From an uncultured Collinsella sp. (GTDB taxonomy: Bacteria; Actinomycetota; Coriobacteriia; Coriobacteriales; Coriobacteriaceae), in assembly GCA_902494085.1 (NCBI GenBank), contig CABURU010000005.1, positions 1 through 64,000 of the forward strand: a stretch of DNA of 64,000 nt, in the 5' to 3' direction. Position 1 is the stretch's first letter. The number at the start of each line of letters is the position of its first letter. The notes below the pieces were generated by a model. It saw only the letters and a list, made by a program, of their open reading frames with translations, made no database searches and was not told where the DNA came from. A program made the position numbers and the translations under genes. Below are positions 22,850 to 32,424 of the stretch, one piece after another.

Positions 22850-25072
22850 ATGGAGAAGCATAAAGTGATCTGCCCGTACTGCGGCGCCGGTTGCCAGTTT
22901 AACCTCCTGGTCCAAAATGGCCAGGTCGTGGGTACCGAACCGCTCAACGGCATCACCAATCAGGGCGAGCTGTGCCTTAAGGGCATGAGCGGCTACGACT
23001 TCATCAACGACACCAAGATCTTGACTCCTCGCGTACTGCACCCGATGATCCGCCGCACCAAGGGCGCGGATCTTGAGCGCGTAAGCTGGGACGAGGCACT
23101 GGATTTCACCGCATCTAAGATGCAGGCCATAATTGACGAATATGGTCCTAACGCTGTCATGACCACCGGCTCTTCGCGAGGCGGCGGCAATGAGGCGAAC
23201 TACGTCATGCAGAAGTTTACGCGTGCGTGCATCGGCACCCACAGCGTGGACAACTGCGCCCGTACTTGACACGGCCCTACTGTCCTCGGTCTGATGGACA
23301 CGGTTGGTTCAGGTTGCATGTCATGCTCCATCCCCGGTATGGAGGATGCGGGCTGCATTTTCCTCTTCGGCTATAACCCTGCCGATTCGCACCCCATCGT
23401 CGCAAGGCGTATCGTGCGAGCCAAAGAAAAGGGTTGCAAGATCATCGTCGCCGACCCGCGCCATATCGAAACCGCGCGTATCGCCGATCTCTACCTTCCG
23501 ATCAAGAACGGTTGCAACGTCGCGTTCCTCAACGCCTTTGCCAACTGCTTGGTCAACGATGGCCTCTACGACAAGGAATTCGTCGCCGAGCACACGAACG
23601 GCTTTGACGAGTGGTGGGAGACCATCAAGAACTACACTCCCGAATCCGTACAGGACATCACGGGTGTCGAGCCCGCGTTGATCCACCAAGCTGCCGAGAT
23701 GTACGCCACGGCGAAGCCTTCTGCCATCATTGGCTGGGGCATGGGCGTATGCCAGCAGAAGCAGAACCTGAAGACGGTGCACACCATCGCCTCCATCGCC
23801 TGCGTTGCCGGCCAGATCGGCAAACCCAATTCCGGCCTCGCGCCCGTGCGCGGTCAGAATAACGTCCAGGGCTCCTGCGATATGGGCATGCTGCCCAACC
23901 TGTACCCTGGCTACCAGAAGGTCACCGACCCCGCCGCTCGCGCCAAGTTTGCCAAGGCTTGGGGCGTGCCCGAGGAAAAGCTCCCGCTCGAGGAGGGCTA
24001 CAAGCTCACCGACCTGGGCCACCTGGTCGACGAGGGCAAGGTGCACTGCTTCTACAACTACGGCGAGGACCCGGTGCAGACCGAGCCCGATTCGGCCGGT
24101 ATGCGCAAGACGCTCTCCGAGCTGGATCTGTTCATTTGCCAGGACATCTTTATGACGCAGACGACCATGCTCGCCGACGTCATCCTGCCCGCTACCTCTT
24201 GGGGCGAGCACGAGGGTGTCTTTACTGCATCCGACCGTAGCTTCCAGCACTTTGACGCGGCCGTTCCGCCCAAGGGCGAGTGCCGCCACGACTGGGAGAT
24301 CTTCGCGGACCTGTCCACGCGCATGGGCTACCCCATGCACTACGACAACACCGAGCAGATCTGGAACGAGTGCATTAGCCTGTGCCCCAACTTTGTGGGC
24401 GCGACCTACGAGAAGATGGCTCCCGAGGGCGGTTACGCCCAGTGGCCCGTCAAGAGCACTGATGTGAACGACCACGGTACGCCCGACATGTTCGCTGGTG
24501 GCAAGTTCACCACCAAGGACGGCCGCGCCAACCTGATGGCACACGACTGGGAGGCGCCCTCCGAGCTTCCCGACGATGAGTACCCGCTCATCCTGTGCAC
24601 CGTCCGCGAGGTCGGCCACTACAGCTGCCGCTCCATGACCGGCAACTGCAAGACGCTGGCGCTTCTCGCCGACGAGCCGGGCTTTGTCCGCATGAATCCC
24701 GCGGATGCTCAGGCGCGCGGCATCAAGAATGGCGACATCGTCTCGATCCACAGCCGCCGCGGCCAGGTATACAGCCGCGCCGACGTGAGCGACCGTATCA
24801 ACAAGGGCACGGTCTATATGACCTACCAGTGGTGGATCGGCAAGTGCAACGAGCTGACCATTCACAAAGTCGACCCGGTCTCGCACACGCCCGAGGACAA
24901 GTTCTCCGCCTGCCAGGTCGACGCTATCGCCGACCAGGTCTGGGCAGAGGGCGAGGTCGAGCGTCAGTACACCGAGCTCAAGCAGGCTCTGGTGGACGCC
25001 GCCGCTCCTCAGGATGTTGAGCCCGGCGCCGCCAAGTTCGACGACGAGACGCACGTGAATCAAATCGTGTAG
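22850..25072 (+). CDS. fdhF: Formate dehydrogenase H, selenocysteine-containing
   Basis: FdhF oxidises formate to CO2 using bis-MGD molybdenum, one [4Fe-4S] cluster and an active-site selenocysteine. From ATG at 22850 (after AAGGAAGGAGG) the frame runs to a TGA at 23267-23269, which is codon 140, the same position as Sec140 of E. coli FdhF, within NCART-U-HGPTVLGL. The frame continues to 25072 for 740 residues with Sec. The cluster is held by CPYCGAGC and GELCLKG near the N-terminus. The TGA is followed by a SECIS hairpin, and SelA, SelB, SelC and SelD are all encoded nearby. A gene caller that stops at TGA will split it into two pieces. Cytosolic, coupled to the Hyf hydrogenase. Confidence 0.96.
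23267..23300 (+). promoter_or_regulatory. Sec TGA and SECIS element of fdhF
   Basis: TGA (23267-23269), then exactly 11 bases, then a stem TGTCC (23281-23285) / GGACA (23296-23300) with a 10-base loop containing GGTC. The 11-base spacing and a GGU in the apical loop match the E. coli fdhF element recognised by SelB. Confidence 0.88.
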
Positions 25073-25093
25073 TCCCGTTCTCGTTGGCTTTTT

Positions 25094-25134
25094 GGGCCGG
25101 GCGTCCCGTACGTTCGGGAGCCCGGCCCGTTATT
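25094..25134 (+). terminator. Strong hairpin between fdhF and hyfA
   Basis: GGGCCGGGC (25094-25102) pairs with GCCCGGCCC (25120-25128), and TCCCG with CGGGA inside it, giving a 14-pair stem with one bulge. It is followed by GTTATTTT. This may be a partial terminator or RNA-processing site that sets the ratio of dehydrogenase to hydrogenase expression within one operon. Confidence 0.55.
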
Positions 25135-25150
25135 TTGAAAGGAAGTGGGG

Positions 25151-25768
25151 ATGAACCGCTTCATCGACATCAACCCGGAGAGGTGCATCGGCTGCGGAAC
25201 ATGCCTGTCCGCCTGTGCCGACGCCCACCGGATGCAGGGTCTTCAGGATACGCCGCGTCTGGCGCTCGTGAAGACCGGCGGTATTTCGGCCGCCCTTGCC
25301 TGCCACCATTGCGAGGGTGCCCCCTGCGCCGAGGTTTGCCCGGTGAATGCCATCGAGCACGATGGCGACCGCATCCACGTCAAGGAGCAGGAGTGCATCG
25401 GGTGCAGGCTGTGCGCCATCGCGTGCCCCTTCGGAGCCATCCATCCCGATGGCACGTCTATCGCCGGTGTCGCAGGCATGTGCGACCCGACGCCTTCGTA
25501 TCCTAAGTCCCGGAGCAGCCTGCTTACGTGGGCTCCTGGCCAGTACACCTGCGCTGTGAAGTGCGACCTGTGCGCCTTCGATCCGGACGGCCCGCATTGT
25601 GTGGCGGCGTGCCCCACCAAGGCGCTGACCGTCATGGGCGGCGCGGCCGATCGCGAGCTCGACGAGGCCAAGCGCCTGCGCTCGATCGAAAACGGTCCGT
25701 CCGTCGACGTTACCGCTGTGGCCCAGGGCCTGTCCGAGAAAGCAGAAGGGAGCGTAAACAATGGATAG
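25151..25768 (+). CDS. hyfA: Hydrogenase-4 ferredoxin subunit HyfA
   Basis: A 205-residue protein with four [4Fe-4S] binding motifs (CIGCGTCLSACADAH, CHHCEGAPCAEVCPVNAI, CIGCRLCAIACPFGAI, CDLCAFDPDGPHCVAACP). It is like the HydN-type protein upstream but with an insertion between clusters and a longer tail. It links formate dehydrogenase with the hydrogenase module. ATG at 25151, ribosome site GAAAGGAAG. The end overlaps hyfB by 8 bases. Confidence 0.85.
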   Translation: MNRFIDINPERCIGCGTCLSACADAHRMQGLQDTPRLALVKTGGISAALACHHCEGAPCAEVCPVNAIEHDGDRIHVKEQECIGCRLCAIACPFGAIHPDGTSIAGVAGMCDPTPSYPKSRSSLLTWAPGQYTCAVKCDLCAFDPDGPHCVAACPTKALTVMGGAADRELDEAKRLRSIENGPSVDVTAVAQGLSEKAEGSVNNG

Positions 25769-27779
25769 CATGACGCTGTTTATCGCATCGCTTGCCGTCT
25801 CGTGCATCGGTGCGCTCGCCTCGGTTCTGCTGATCAAGGCCGATAACGCCGCCAAGACCGCCGGCTGCCTTATCGGCGCCGCCGCCGCGGTGCTTTCGTT
25901 TGTGGCCGGTATCCAGGCCGTGCTGGGCGATGTCACGTCGGTCGACACCATCGTGTTCTTCCCGTTTGCCCATTTCCAGCTGCTGCTCAATCAGCTGTCC
26001 GGCCTGTTCGTGGCGCTCATCTCGGTGCTCGCGTTTGCCGGTTCGATCTACGGTCTCAACTACTTTGATGAGTACCCGGGCAAAAAGGGCCGCGCCGGCT
26101 TCTTCTTTAACACCTTCGTGGCGTCCATGATGCTCGTCATCACCGCCGACAACGTGTTTTGGTTCCTGGTCGCCTTTGAGCTCATGTCGCTGACCTCGTA
26201 CTTCCTGGTCGTGATCGAGGAGAATGAGAACTCCATCCATGGCGGTTGGCTCTACTTTGTGATCGCGCACGTGGGCTTTGTGCTCATCATGGCGAGTTTC
26301 CTCACCATGACCAACTTCGCCGGTGGCTCGTTTGCCTTTGCGGATTTCCGCGCTACGCAGTTTAGCCCCGCGGTCGCATCCGTGTGCTTCGTGCTCGCCT
26401 TCTTTGGCTTTGGCGCCAAGGCCGGTATCATTCCGCTGCACGGTTGGCTGCCCAAGGCACATCCCGAGGCGCCGTCCAACGTGAGTGCCCTCATGTCCGG
26501 CGGCATGATCAAGATCGGTATCTTCGGTATCCTCAAGGTTGGTCTCGACCTGCTCTCCGCCTCGGGCGTTCAGGTCTGGTGGGGCCTTATGGTCATGGTC
26601 TTCGGTGCGATCTCGTCGGTCCTCGGCGTGGCCTTCGCCCTGCAGGAGCATGATATCAAGCGCCTGCTGGCCTATCACTCCGTCGAGAACATCGGCATCA
26701 TTCTGCTCGGCGTCGGCGCCTCCATGGCCGCCATGGCGCTCAACTCTGTCGGCATCGCCGTCCTGGCTCTGATGGCCGCCCTCTACCACACGTTTAACCA
26801 CGCGATGTTTAAGGGCGAGCTGTTCTTGGGCGCCGGTGCGCTGCTGTACTCCACGGGTACGCGCAATATGGAGAAGATGGGCGGCCTGTTCCGTCGTATG
26901 CCGGCAACGGCCATCTGCTTCCTCATTGGCGCGCTTGCCATCTCGGCCATCCCGCCCTTCAACGGCTTTGTGTCCGAGTGGTTTACCTACCAGTCGCTGT
27001 TTAACGCCGCCATGCAGGGCGACAAGGCCGTCATGATCGTGGCCGTGTTCGCTGCCGTCGCGCTTGCCATTACCGGCGCTCTGGCCGTCACGTGCTTCGT
27101 TAAGGCCTATGGTGTCTCCTTTGCCTCCGCGCCCCGCTCCGAGGCCGCGGCCAATGCCAAGGAGGTTCCCGCCCCCATGGTGTTTGCGCAGGGGCTGCTT
27201 GCGGCCATCTGCGTCGTGCTGGGCATTGGCGCTCCCGTGATCGCGCCTGTGCTGGTCGATGTCGCCGCGTCCGTGCTGCATCCGTACGGTGGCGTGTTTG
27301 CCGCCGAGGGCATGGAGCTCATGAACCAGTACTCCGGCGCTGCCACCTCCACGCCCGCGATCGCTATTGCACTCGTGGTGCTTGTCGGCCTTGCCTGCGG
27401 TTATCGCAAACTCAAGACCGTCGGCAAGGTGCAGAAGTCCCAGCCGTGGGCATGCGGTTATGCTCCCAACGAGCATATGCCCGTCGTGGCCACGACCTTT
27501 GCCTCCGAGGTGTCCTGGTTTATGCAGCCGCTCTACACGCTGCGCGACCGCTGCACGGCCGTCTGCTGGTCCATCGCGCACTTCTTCCAGAAGCTCACCG
27601 GTGTGGCCGAGGCTGTGGAGCCCGTACCCGACAAGGTTCTCGTCGATGCCCCGCATAAGGGTGTCGAGAAGCTCGCCGACCTCGCGACTAAGCTCGAGGG
27701 CGGCAACTACAGCATCTATATCTGCTACATCGTCGCGGCACTCGTGGTGTTCCTCGTGCTCGCCGTGCAAATGGGTTAA
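25761..27779 (+). CDS. hyfB: Hydrogenase-4 membrane subunit HyfB
   Basis: A 672-residue polytopic membrane protein of the NuoL/NuoM/NuoN antiporter-like group, equal in length to E. coli HyfB. The conserved core is seen in FELMSLTSYFLVV, KAGIIPLHGWLPKAHPEAPS and LYHTFNHAMFKGELF, where the Lys and His residues form the proton path. Part of the membrane arm that couples formate-driven H2 evolution to ion translocation. Confidence 0.92.
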   Translation: MDSMTLFIASLAVSCIGALASVLLIKADNAAKTAGCLIGAAAAVLSFVAGIQAVLGDVTSVDTIVFFPFAHFQLLLNQLSGLFVALISVLAFAGSIYGLNYFDEYPGKKGRAGFFFNTFVASMMLVITADNVFWFLVAFELMSLTSYFLVVIEENENSIHGGWLYFVIAHVGFVLIMASFLTMTNFAGGSFAFADFRATQFSPAVASVCFVLAFFGFGAKAGIIPLHGWLPKAHPEAPSNVSALMSGGMIKIGIFGILKVGLDLLSASGVQVWWGLMVMVFGAISSVLGVAFALQEHDIKRLLAYHSVENIGIILLGVGASMAAMALNSVGIAVLALMAALYHTFNHAMFKGELFLGAGALLYSTGTRNMEKMGGLFRRMPATAICFLIGALAISAIPPFNGFVSEWFTYQSLFNAAMQGDKAVMIVAVFAAVALAITGALAVTCFVKAYGVSFASAPRSEAAANAKEVPAPMVFAQGLLAAICVVLGIGAPVIAPVLVDVAASVLHPYGGVFAAEGMELMNQYSGAATSTPAIAIALVVLVGLACGYRKLKTVGKVQKSQPWACGYAPNEHMPVVATTFASEVSWFMQPLYTLRDRCTAVCWSIAHFFQKLTGVAEAVEPVPDKVLVDAPHKGVEKLADLATKLEGGNYSIYICYIVAALVVFLVLAVQMG

Positions 27780-27791
27780 GGAGGGGAGAGC

Positions 27792-28718
27792 ATGAACAAC
27801 ATCGTACTTGCCGTTCTGCAGGGCGTGGTCGTTATGGCCGTCGCACCGTTCTTCTCCGGTCTCGGCCGCGTGATCCGCGCCAAGATGCACAACCGTCGTG
27901 GCCCCAGCATCATGCAGGACTACCGCGACCTGGCCAAGCTCTTTGCGCGCCCCGAGTCCCAGAGCGAGGATGCGAGCTTTGCGCTGCGGATTATGCCGCC
28001 GCTGTTCTTCGCCGTCGCCTTTATGCTCGCGATGGGCCTGCCGCTCTTTACGGCACAAAGCCCCATTCCGGTCTTTGGTGACGCCATCACCATCATGTAC
28101 AGCCTGGCGCTCGCCCGCTTCTTCTTCGCCCTCTGCGGTGTGGATTCGTCCAACGCCTACGCCGGTATCGGCGGCGTCCGCGAGCTGCTCATGAGCGTGC
28201 TCATCGAGCCGTCCATGCTGCTGGCGCTGTTTGCCGCCGCCCTGGTGTGCGGCTCCACCGACATCGCCACCATGGGTCAGCACATCATGACGGGCACCAT
28301 CGACGCGCCGGTCGCCGTGATCCTCGCCGGCATCGCCTTTGCGATTGCCTGCTACATGGAGCTCGGCAAGCTGCCGTTTGACCAGGCCGAGGCCGAGCAG
28401 GAGCTTCAGGAAGGCCCGCTCGCCGAGCTTTCCGGCCCGTCGCTCGCCATGGCCAAGCTTGCCATGTCCATGAAGCAGGTCCTGGTCCTCGCTTGGTTCT
28501 GCGCGATCTTCGTCCCCTGGGGCGAGCCCGCGACCGTGGGCGCCGCCGCTGTTCTGGGTGCAGTCATCTTCCTGGTGAAGTGCCTGATCGACTTTGTCGT
28601 ATGCGGCGTGATCGAGAACTCTTGCTCGCGCTCGCGTTTTAAGGTGCTCGGTAATCAGACCTGGGCCGTCGTGGGCATCGCCGTTCTGGCGTTTGTCTTC
28701 GTGGTCGTCGGCGTGTAG
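27792..28718 (+). CDS. hyfC: Hydrogenase-4 membrane subunit HyfC
   Basis: A 308-residue NuoH/HycD-like membrane protein that joins the hydrogenase catalytic module to the membrane arm. Typical cytosolic loop residues are present: RRGPSIMQDYRDLAKLFARPE near the start (RRGPSIMQDYRD, LAKLFARPE) and ELGKLPFDQAEAEQELQEG, the quinone-site-like acidic loop. ATG at 27792 after GGAGGGGAG. Confidence 0.92.
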   Translation: MNNIVLAVLQGVVVMAVAPFFSGLGRVIRAKMHNRRGPSIMQDYRDLAKLFARPESQSEDASFALRIMPPLFFAVAFMLAMGLPLFTAQSPIPVFGDAITIMYSLALARFFFALCGVDSSNAYAGIGGVRELLMSVLIEPSMLLALFAAALVCGSTDIATMGQHIMTGTIDAPVAVILAGIAFAIACYMELGKLPFDQAEAEQELQEGPLAELSGPSLAMAKLAMSMKQVLVLAWFCAIFVPWGEPATVGAAAVLGAVIFLVKCLIDFVVCGVIENSCSRSRFKVLGNQTWAVVGIAVLAFVFVVVGV

Positions 28719-28733
28719 GAGAAGGGAGAAACA

Positions 28734-30191
28734 ATGTCATTTGCAGTCAGTCTGTCCCTTCTCGGCTTGGTCGCTATCGCGGCCCCGATGGTGGCCTCGG
28801 TGCTCGTCGCCCTGTTCCCCCGTCCGTACGCCAAGTGGTTCAGCGTTTTGGGTGCCGCCGTCTCGACGGTCTGCACCATCGCCCTCGCCGCGAATTTCGC
28901 TGGCGCCGGCATGCCCGACACGCAGGTCCCCCTGATCTCGTTTGGGCAGACCCTCGTCATGGGATTCACCTTCGATCGCATGAGCACGCTGCTCGCGCCC
29001 GCCTTTGTGGGTATCGGCCTGCTTGTCGTGATCTATTCGATTCCCTATATGAGCGAGAATAACCGTGAGCATCCCGACGCGCCGCGTCGTCGCTTCTACG
29101 CGTACCTCGCGACCTTCATCGGCGCCATGGCCGGCCTCGTGTACAGCTCGACCCTTTTGGGCCAGCTCGTGTTCTTTGAGATCACGGGTGCGTGCTCTTG
29201 GGGCCTCATTAGCTACTACATGACGCCTACGGCCAAGAAGGCCGGCATGAAGGCCCTGATCATCACGCATATCGGTGCGCTCGGCCTGTATCTGGGCGCC
29301 GCCATCGTGTTTGCCCACACCGGCACCTTCGCCATTACCGCGATTGCCGGTCTCGATGCCAAGCTCAAGGCTATCGTCCTTTTGCTCGTGCTGTTTGCGG
29401 CCTGGGCCAAGTCCGCACAGGTCCCCATGTACATGTGGCTGCCTTCGGCCATGGAGGCGCCGACGCCTGTTTCGGCCTACCTGCATGGTGCCTCGATGGT
29501 CAAGGTCGGCGTGTGCGTGTTCGCGCGCGCACTCGTCTCTGCCGGCGAGATTCCCGAGATCGTGGGCTGGGTCGCCATTATCGACGCCATGGTCACCATG
29601 CTCTTTGGTTTCCTGATGTACCTGCCGCAAAAGGACATGAAGCGTCTGCTGGCCTTCTCCACGATCGCCCAGCTCTCCTATGTGTTCTTTGGTCTGGGCC
29701 TTTCGGTCTTTGGCAGCCAGCTGGCCTTTGATGGCGCCGTGTGCCACATCTTTAATCACGCTTTCGCCAAGACGCTGTTCTTCCTGATCGCCGGTTCGTT
29801 CTCCTTTACGCTCGGCACGCGTATGCTGCCCAAGCTTCGCGGCATCGTAAAGAAGTACCCGATCTCGGGCGTGGGCTTTGGTGTCGCTGCGCTCGCCATT
29901 GCCGGCGTGCCGCCCATGAACACGTTCTTCTCGAAGTTCCAGATTATCGCCGGCGGCTTTTCTGTGGGTGCCGGCAACGTCGCGATCCTGGTGCTCGTGT
30001 GCATTATGGTCGCCGAGACCGTCGCCACCTTTGCCTGGTTCCTCAAGTGGATGGGCTATTGCCTGCCCGGCGAGCCGAGCGAAGAGGTCGCTGCGGGAGC
30101 CCCGCTTCCCCGCGCGATGGCGTTCGTGTTCATCGTGCTCATCATCATGGTTATCGTCAGCGGCCCGCTTTCGGCCAGCTGGATCGGTTAG
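28734..30191 (+). CDS. hyfD: Hydrogenase-4 membrane subunit HyfD
   Basis: A 485-residue NuoL/M-type antiporter-like subunit, with WLPSAMEAPTPVSAYLHGASMVKVG and FNHAFAKTLFFLIAGS core helices (WLPSAMEAPTPVSAYLHGA). HyfD is absent from the small E. coli hydrogenase-3 complex, so its presence marks this as a hydrogenase-4 (FHL-2) type complex with a larger ion-pumping arm. Confidence 0.92.
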   Translation: MSFAVSLSLLGLVAIAAPMVASVLVALFPRPYAKWFSVLGAAVSTVCTIALAANFAGAGMPDTQVPLISFGQTLVMGFTFDRMSTLLAPAFVGIGLLVVIYSIPYMSENNREHPDAPRRRFYAYLATFIGAMAGLVYSSTLLGQLVFFEITGACSWGLISYYMTPTAKKAGMKALIITHIGALGLYLGAAIVFAHTGTFAITAIAGLDAKLKAIVLLLVLFAAWAKSAQVPMYMWLPSAMEAPTPVSAYLHGASMVKVGVCVFARALVSAGEIPEIVGWVAIIDAMVTMLFGFLMYLPQKDMKRLLAFSTIAQLSYVFFGLGLSVFGSQLAFDGAVCHIFNHAFAKTLFFLIAGSFSFTLGTRMLPKLRGIVKKYPISGVGFGVAALAIAGVPPMNTFFSKFQIIAGGFSVGAGNVAILVLVCIMVAETVATFAWFLKWMGYCLPGEPSEEVAAGAPLPRAMAFVFIVLIIMVIVSGPLSASWIG

Positions 30192-30204
30192 GAGGTAGAA
30201 CGAC

Positions 30205-30858
30205 ATGGGTTATTCGATCGTCAACATCCTTGGCGGCCTTCTGATCGTCACGTCCACCATGGTGGTCGTCTCAAAGAACATCAAGCATTCCATCAGCTGG
30301 TATGCGGTGCAGTCGCTGGTGCTCGTGGGACTGCTCGCCACGCTCGGTGTCACCACCGGTGCGCAGGAGCTGCTTATGTGGGCTGGATCTGCCTTTATCA
30401 CCAAGGTCGTCCTGGTCCCTTGTATCCTCAACCGCGCATACAAGAAGATGGGCGAGCCGAGCGACGCATCGCTCAAGGCCGGCCTTAAGCCCGCGTGGGC
30501 CATTTGCATCATCGCCGTCGAGGTCGCGATCTGCTTTGCCGTCGTGACACAGATCAGCCTGCCCACGGCCGAGGTCGCAACGCCTGCGCTCGCTATTAGC
30601 TTCGCTCACTTCTTTGTGGGCCTCACCTGCATCATCTCGCAGCGCAACATCATGAAGCAGATCTTTGGATACTGCCTTATGGAAAACGGCAGCCATGTGA
30701 CGCTCGCGCTTTTGGCCCCCACCGCTCCCGAGATCATCGAGATCGGTATCGCCACCGACGCCATCTTTGCCGTCATCATCATGTCCATCGTCGTGCGTCG
30801 CATTTGGGACGACTCCCACTCGCTCGATGCGCGCGACCTGTCCGAGCTGAGGGGGTAG
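30205..30858 (+). CDS. hyfE: Hydrogenase-4 membrane subunit HyfE
   Basis: A 217-residue protein with about six membrane helices and a NuoK-like part (QRNIMKQIFGYCLMENGSH, with the buried Glu). Length matches E. coli HyfE (216). ATG at 30205 follows GGAGG. Confidence 0.9.
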   Translation: MGYSIVNILGGLLIVTSTMVVVSKNIKHSISWYAVQSLVLVGLLATLGVTTGAQELLMWAGSAFITKVVLVPCILNRAYKKMGEPSDASLKAGLKPAWAICIIAVEVAICFAVVTQISLPTAEVATPALAISFAHFFVGLTCIISQRNIMKQIFGYCLMENGSHVTLALLAPTAPEIIEIGIATDAIFAVIIMSIVVRRIWDDSHSLDARDLSELRG

Positions 30859-30861
30859 TCC

Positions 30862-32421
30862 ATGGAAACGTTGATTCTCGCCCTGCTCGCGACTCCTTTG
30901 GTGTTCTCGCTGGTCATGGCGTTTTTGCCCAAGAACACGTCCTATAACGTGTTTGCCGGTCTCAACCTGGTCTCCGTCGCAGCCGTCCTGGTGCTGTCGA
31001 TTATGGCGGCCGGTGACGTCCTTATGAGCGGCGACACCGCGAGCGCTCTTGACCTGTGGTTCCACCTCGATTCGCTGGGCGCCATCTTTGTGCTGCTCAT
31101 CGGCTTTATCGGTTTTCTTACGGGACTGTTCTCGCTGCCCTATGTAAAGGCCGATATCGAGGAGGGCTCCATGCCCGCTGAGCGCGCCAAGCAGTATTTT
31201 GCGCTGTTTAGCCTGTTTGTGTTCACCATGCTGCTCGCGTGCCTGTCCAACAACATGATCCTCACGTGGGCCGCCGTGGAGGCAACCACGCTTTCCACCG
31301 TGTTCCTCGTGGGTATCTACAAGAACAAGACGGCCCTCGAGGCTTCTTGGAAGTATGCGATGGTCTGCACCGCCGGCGTGGCCTTTGGCCTGTTCGGTAC
31401 GCTGCTGATCTACGCCAACGCCGCCGACGTGATTCCCAATGCTCACGAGGCCGCATTCCTGTCGTGCGTGCTTCCGTATGCAGGCCAGTTCGATCCGACG
31501 CTCATGCGCCTCGCCTTTGCGTTTATCGTGATCGGCTTTGGCACCAAGGCCGGCCTGTTCCCCATGCACACTTGGCTGCCCGATGCCCACTCCCAGGCCC
31601 CGAGCCCCGTCTCGGCCCTGCTCTCGGGCGTGCTGCTTAAGTGCGCCATGCTCGTGATCATGCGCTTCTACGGCTTTACCATCCAGGCCGTGGGCGCCGA
31701 GTATCCGCAACTTTTGCTGCTGATCGTCGGCACGCTGTCCATTTTGGTGGCGGCACTTTCGATGTTTCGCCAGGACGACCTCAAGCGCCGCTTTGCGTAC
31801 TCGTCTGTGGAGAACGTGGGTGTTATCGCCCTATGCCTGGGTATCGGTGGCCCGCTGGGTATCGCCGCGGCCCTGCTGCACTGTGTGTTCCACGGCTTTA
31901 CCAAGACGCTTGCCTTCTGCGTGTCCGGCAACATTCAGCACGCCTTTGGCACGCGTAGCCTGGCCAAGATCCAGGGTGTCGTCGAGGTTGCCCCCGCAAC
32001 CGCCGCGCTCGCCGTCCTGGCGCTGCTCGGTCTTGGTGCCTTCCCGCCCTTTGGCATGTTTATCTCCGAGTTCCTGACTTTTGTCGCCGGTGTTACCGCC
32101 GGTCCCATGTGGTTGGTCGTCGTGGTCGCCCTCGGTCTTACCGTGGCCATCTCCGCGCTCACCCGCATCGCACTCAAGTCGGTATTCGGCCATGCACCCC
32201 AGAGCATGGGCAAGCATGAGGCCCCGGCGCTCATGCTTATCCCCGAAATCATCCTGGCCGTCATGATCTTGTGGTTTGGCATCGCCACCCCGCTGCCCCT
32301 CGTGCACGGTGTGGAGACCGCGACCGGCATCGTGCTCGAGCAGAGCACCGAGGAACTTCACGCGACGCCGATGTACCGCGCTGTGTTCGGTACCGAGACC
32401 GCTCAGAGCGAGGTGGAGTAA
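30862..32421 (+). CDS. hyfF: Hydrogenase-4 membrane subunit HyfF
   Basis: A 519-residue NuoL/M-type antiporter-like subunit, third of this kind in the operon. FPMHTWLPDAHSQAPSPVSA and LLHCVFHGFTKTLAFCVSG are the conserved helices. Separated from hyfE by 3 bases and from hyfG by 3 bases, so translation is tightly coupled. Confidence 0.92.
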   Translation: METLILALLATPLVFSLVMAFLPKNTSYNVFAGLNLVSVAAVLVLSIMAAGDVLMSGDTASALDLWFHLDSLGAIFVLLIGFIGFLTGLFSLPYVKADIEEGSMPAERAKQYFALFSLFVFTMLLACLSNNMILTWAAVEATTLSTVFLVGIYKNKTALEASWKYAMVCTAGVAFGLFGTLLIYANAADVIPNAHEAAFLSCVLPYAGQFDPTLMRLAFAFIVIGFGTKAGLFPMHTWLPDAHSQAPSPVSALLSGVLLKCAMLVIMRFYGFTIQAVGAEYPQLLLLIVGTLSILVAALSMFRQDDLKRRFAYSSVENVGVIALCLGIGGPLGIAAALLHCVFHGFTKTLAFCVSGNIQHAFGTRSLAKIQGVVEVAPATAALAVLALLGLGAFPPFGMFISEFLTFVAGVTAGPMWLVVVVALGLTVAISALTRIALKSVFGHAPQSMGKHEAPALMLIPEIILAVMILWFGIATPLPLVHGVETATGIVLEQSTEELHATPMYRAVFGTETAQSEVE

Positions 32422-32424
32422 CGA

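Noticed and set aside
22850..25072. fdhF as a frameshifted or stop-interrupted pseudogene in two pieces
   Set aside because: The only interruption is a TGA at the known Sec position, with an 11-base-spaced SECIS hairpin and selABCD in the same window.
25710..28283. Very long minus-strand open frames opposite the hyf genes
   Set aside because: They are the mirror of GC-rich codon use in hyfA, hyfB and hyfC, have no family features, and lie entirely over well-supported genes. Similar long minus-strand frames at 31831-34398 and 54122-57091 were rejected for the same reason.
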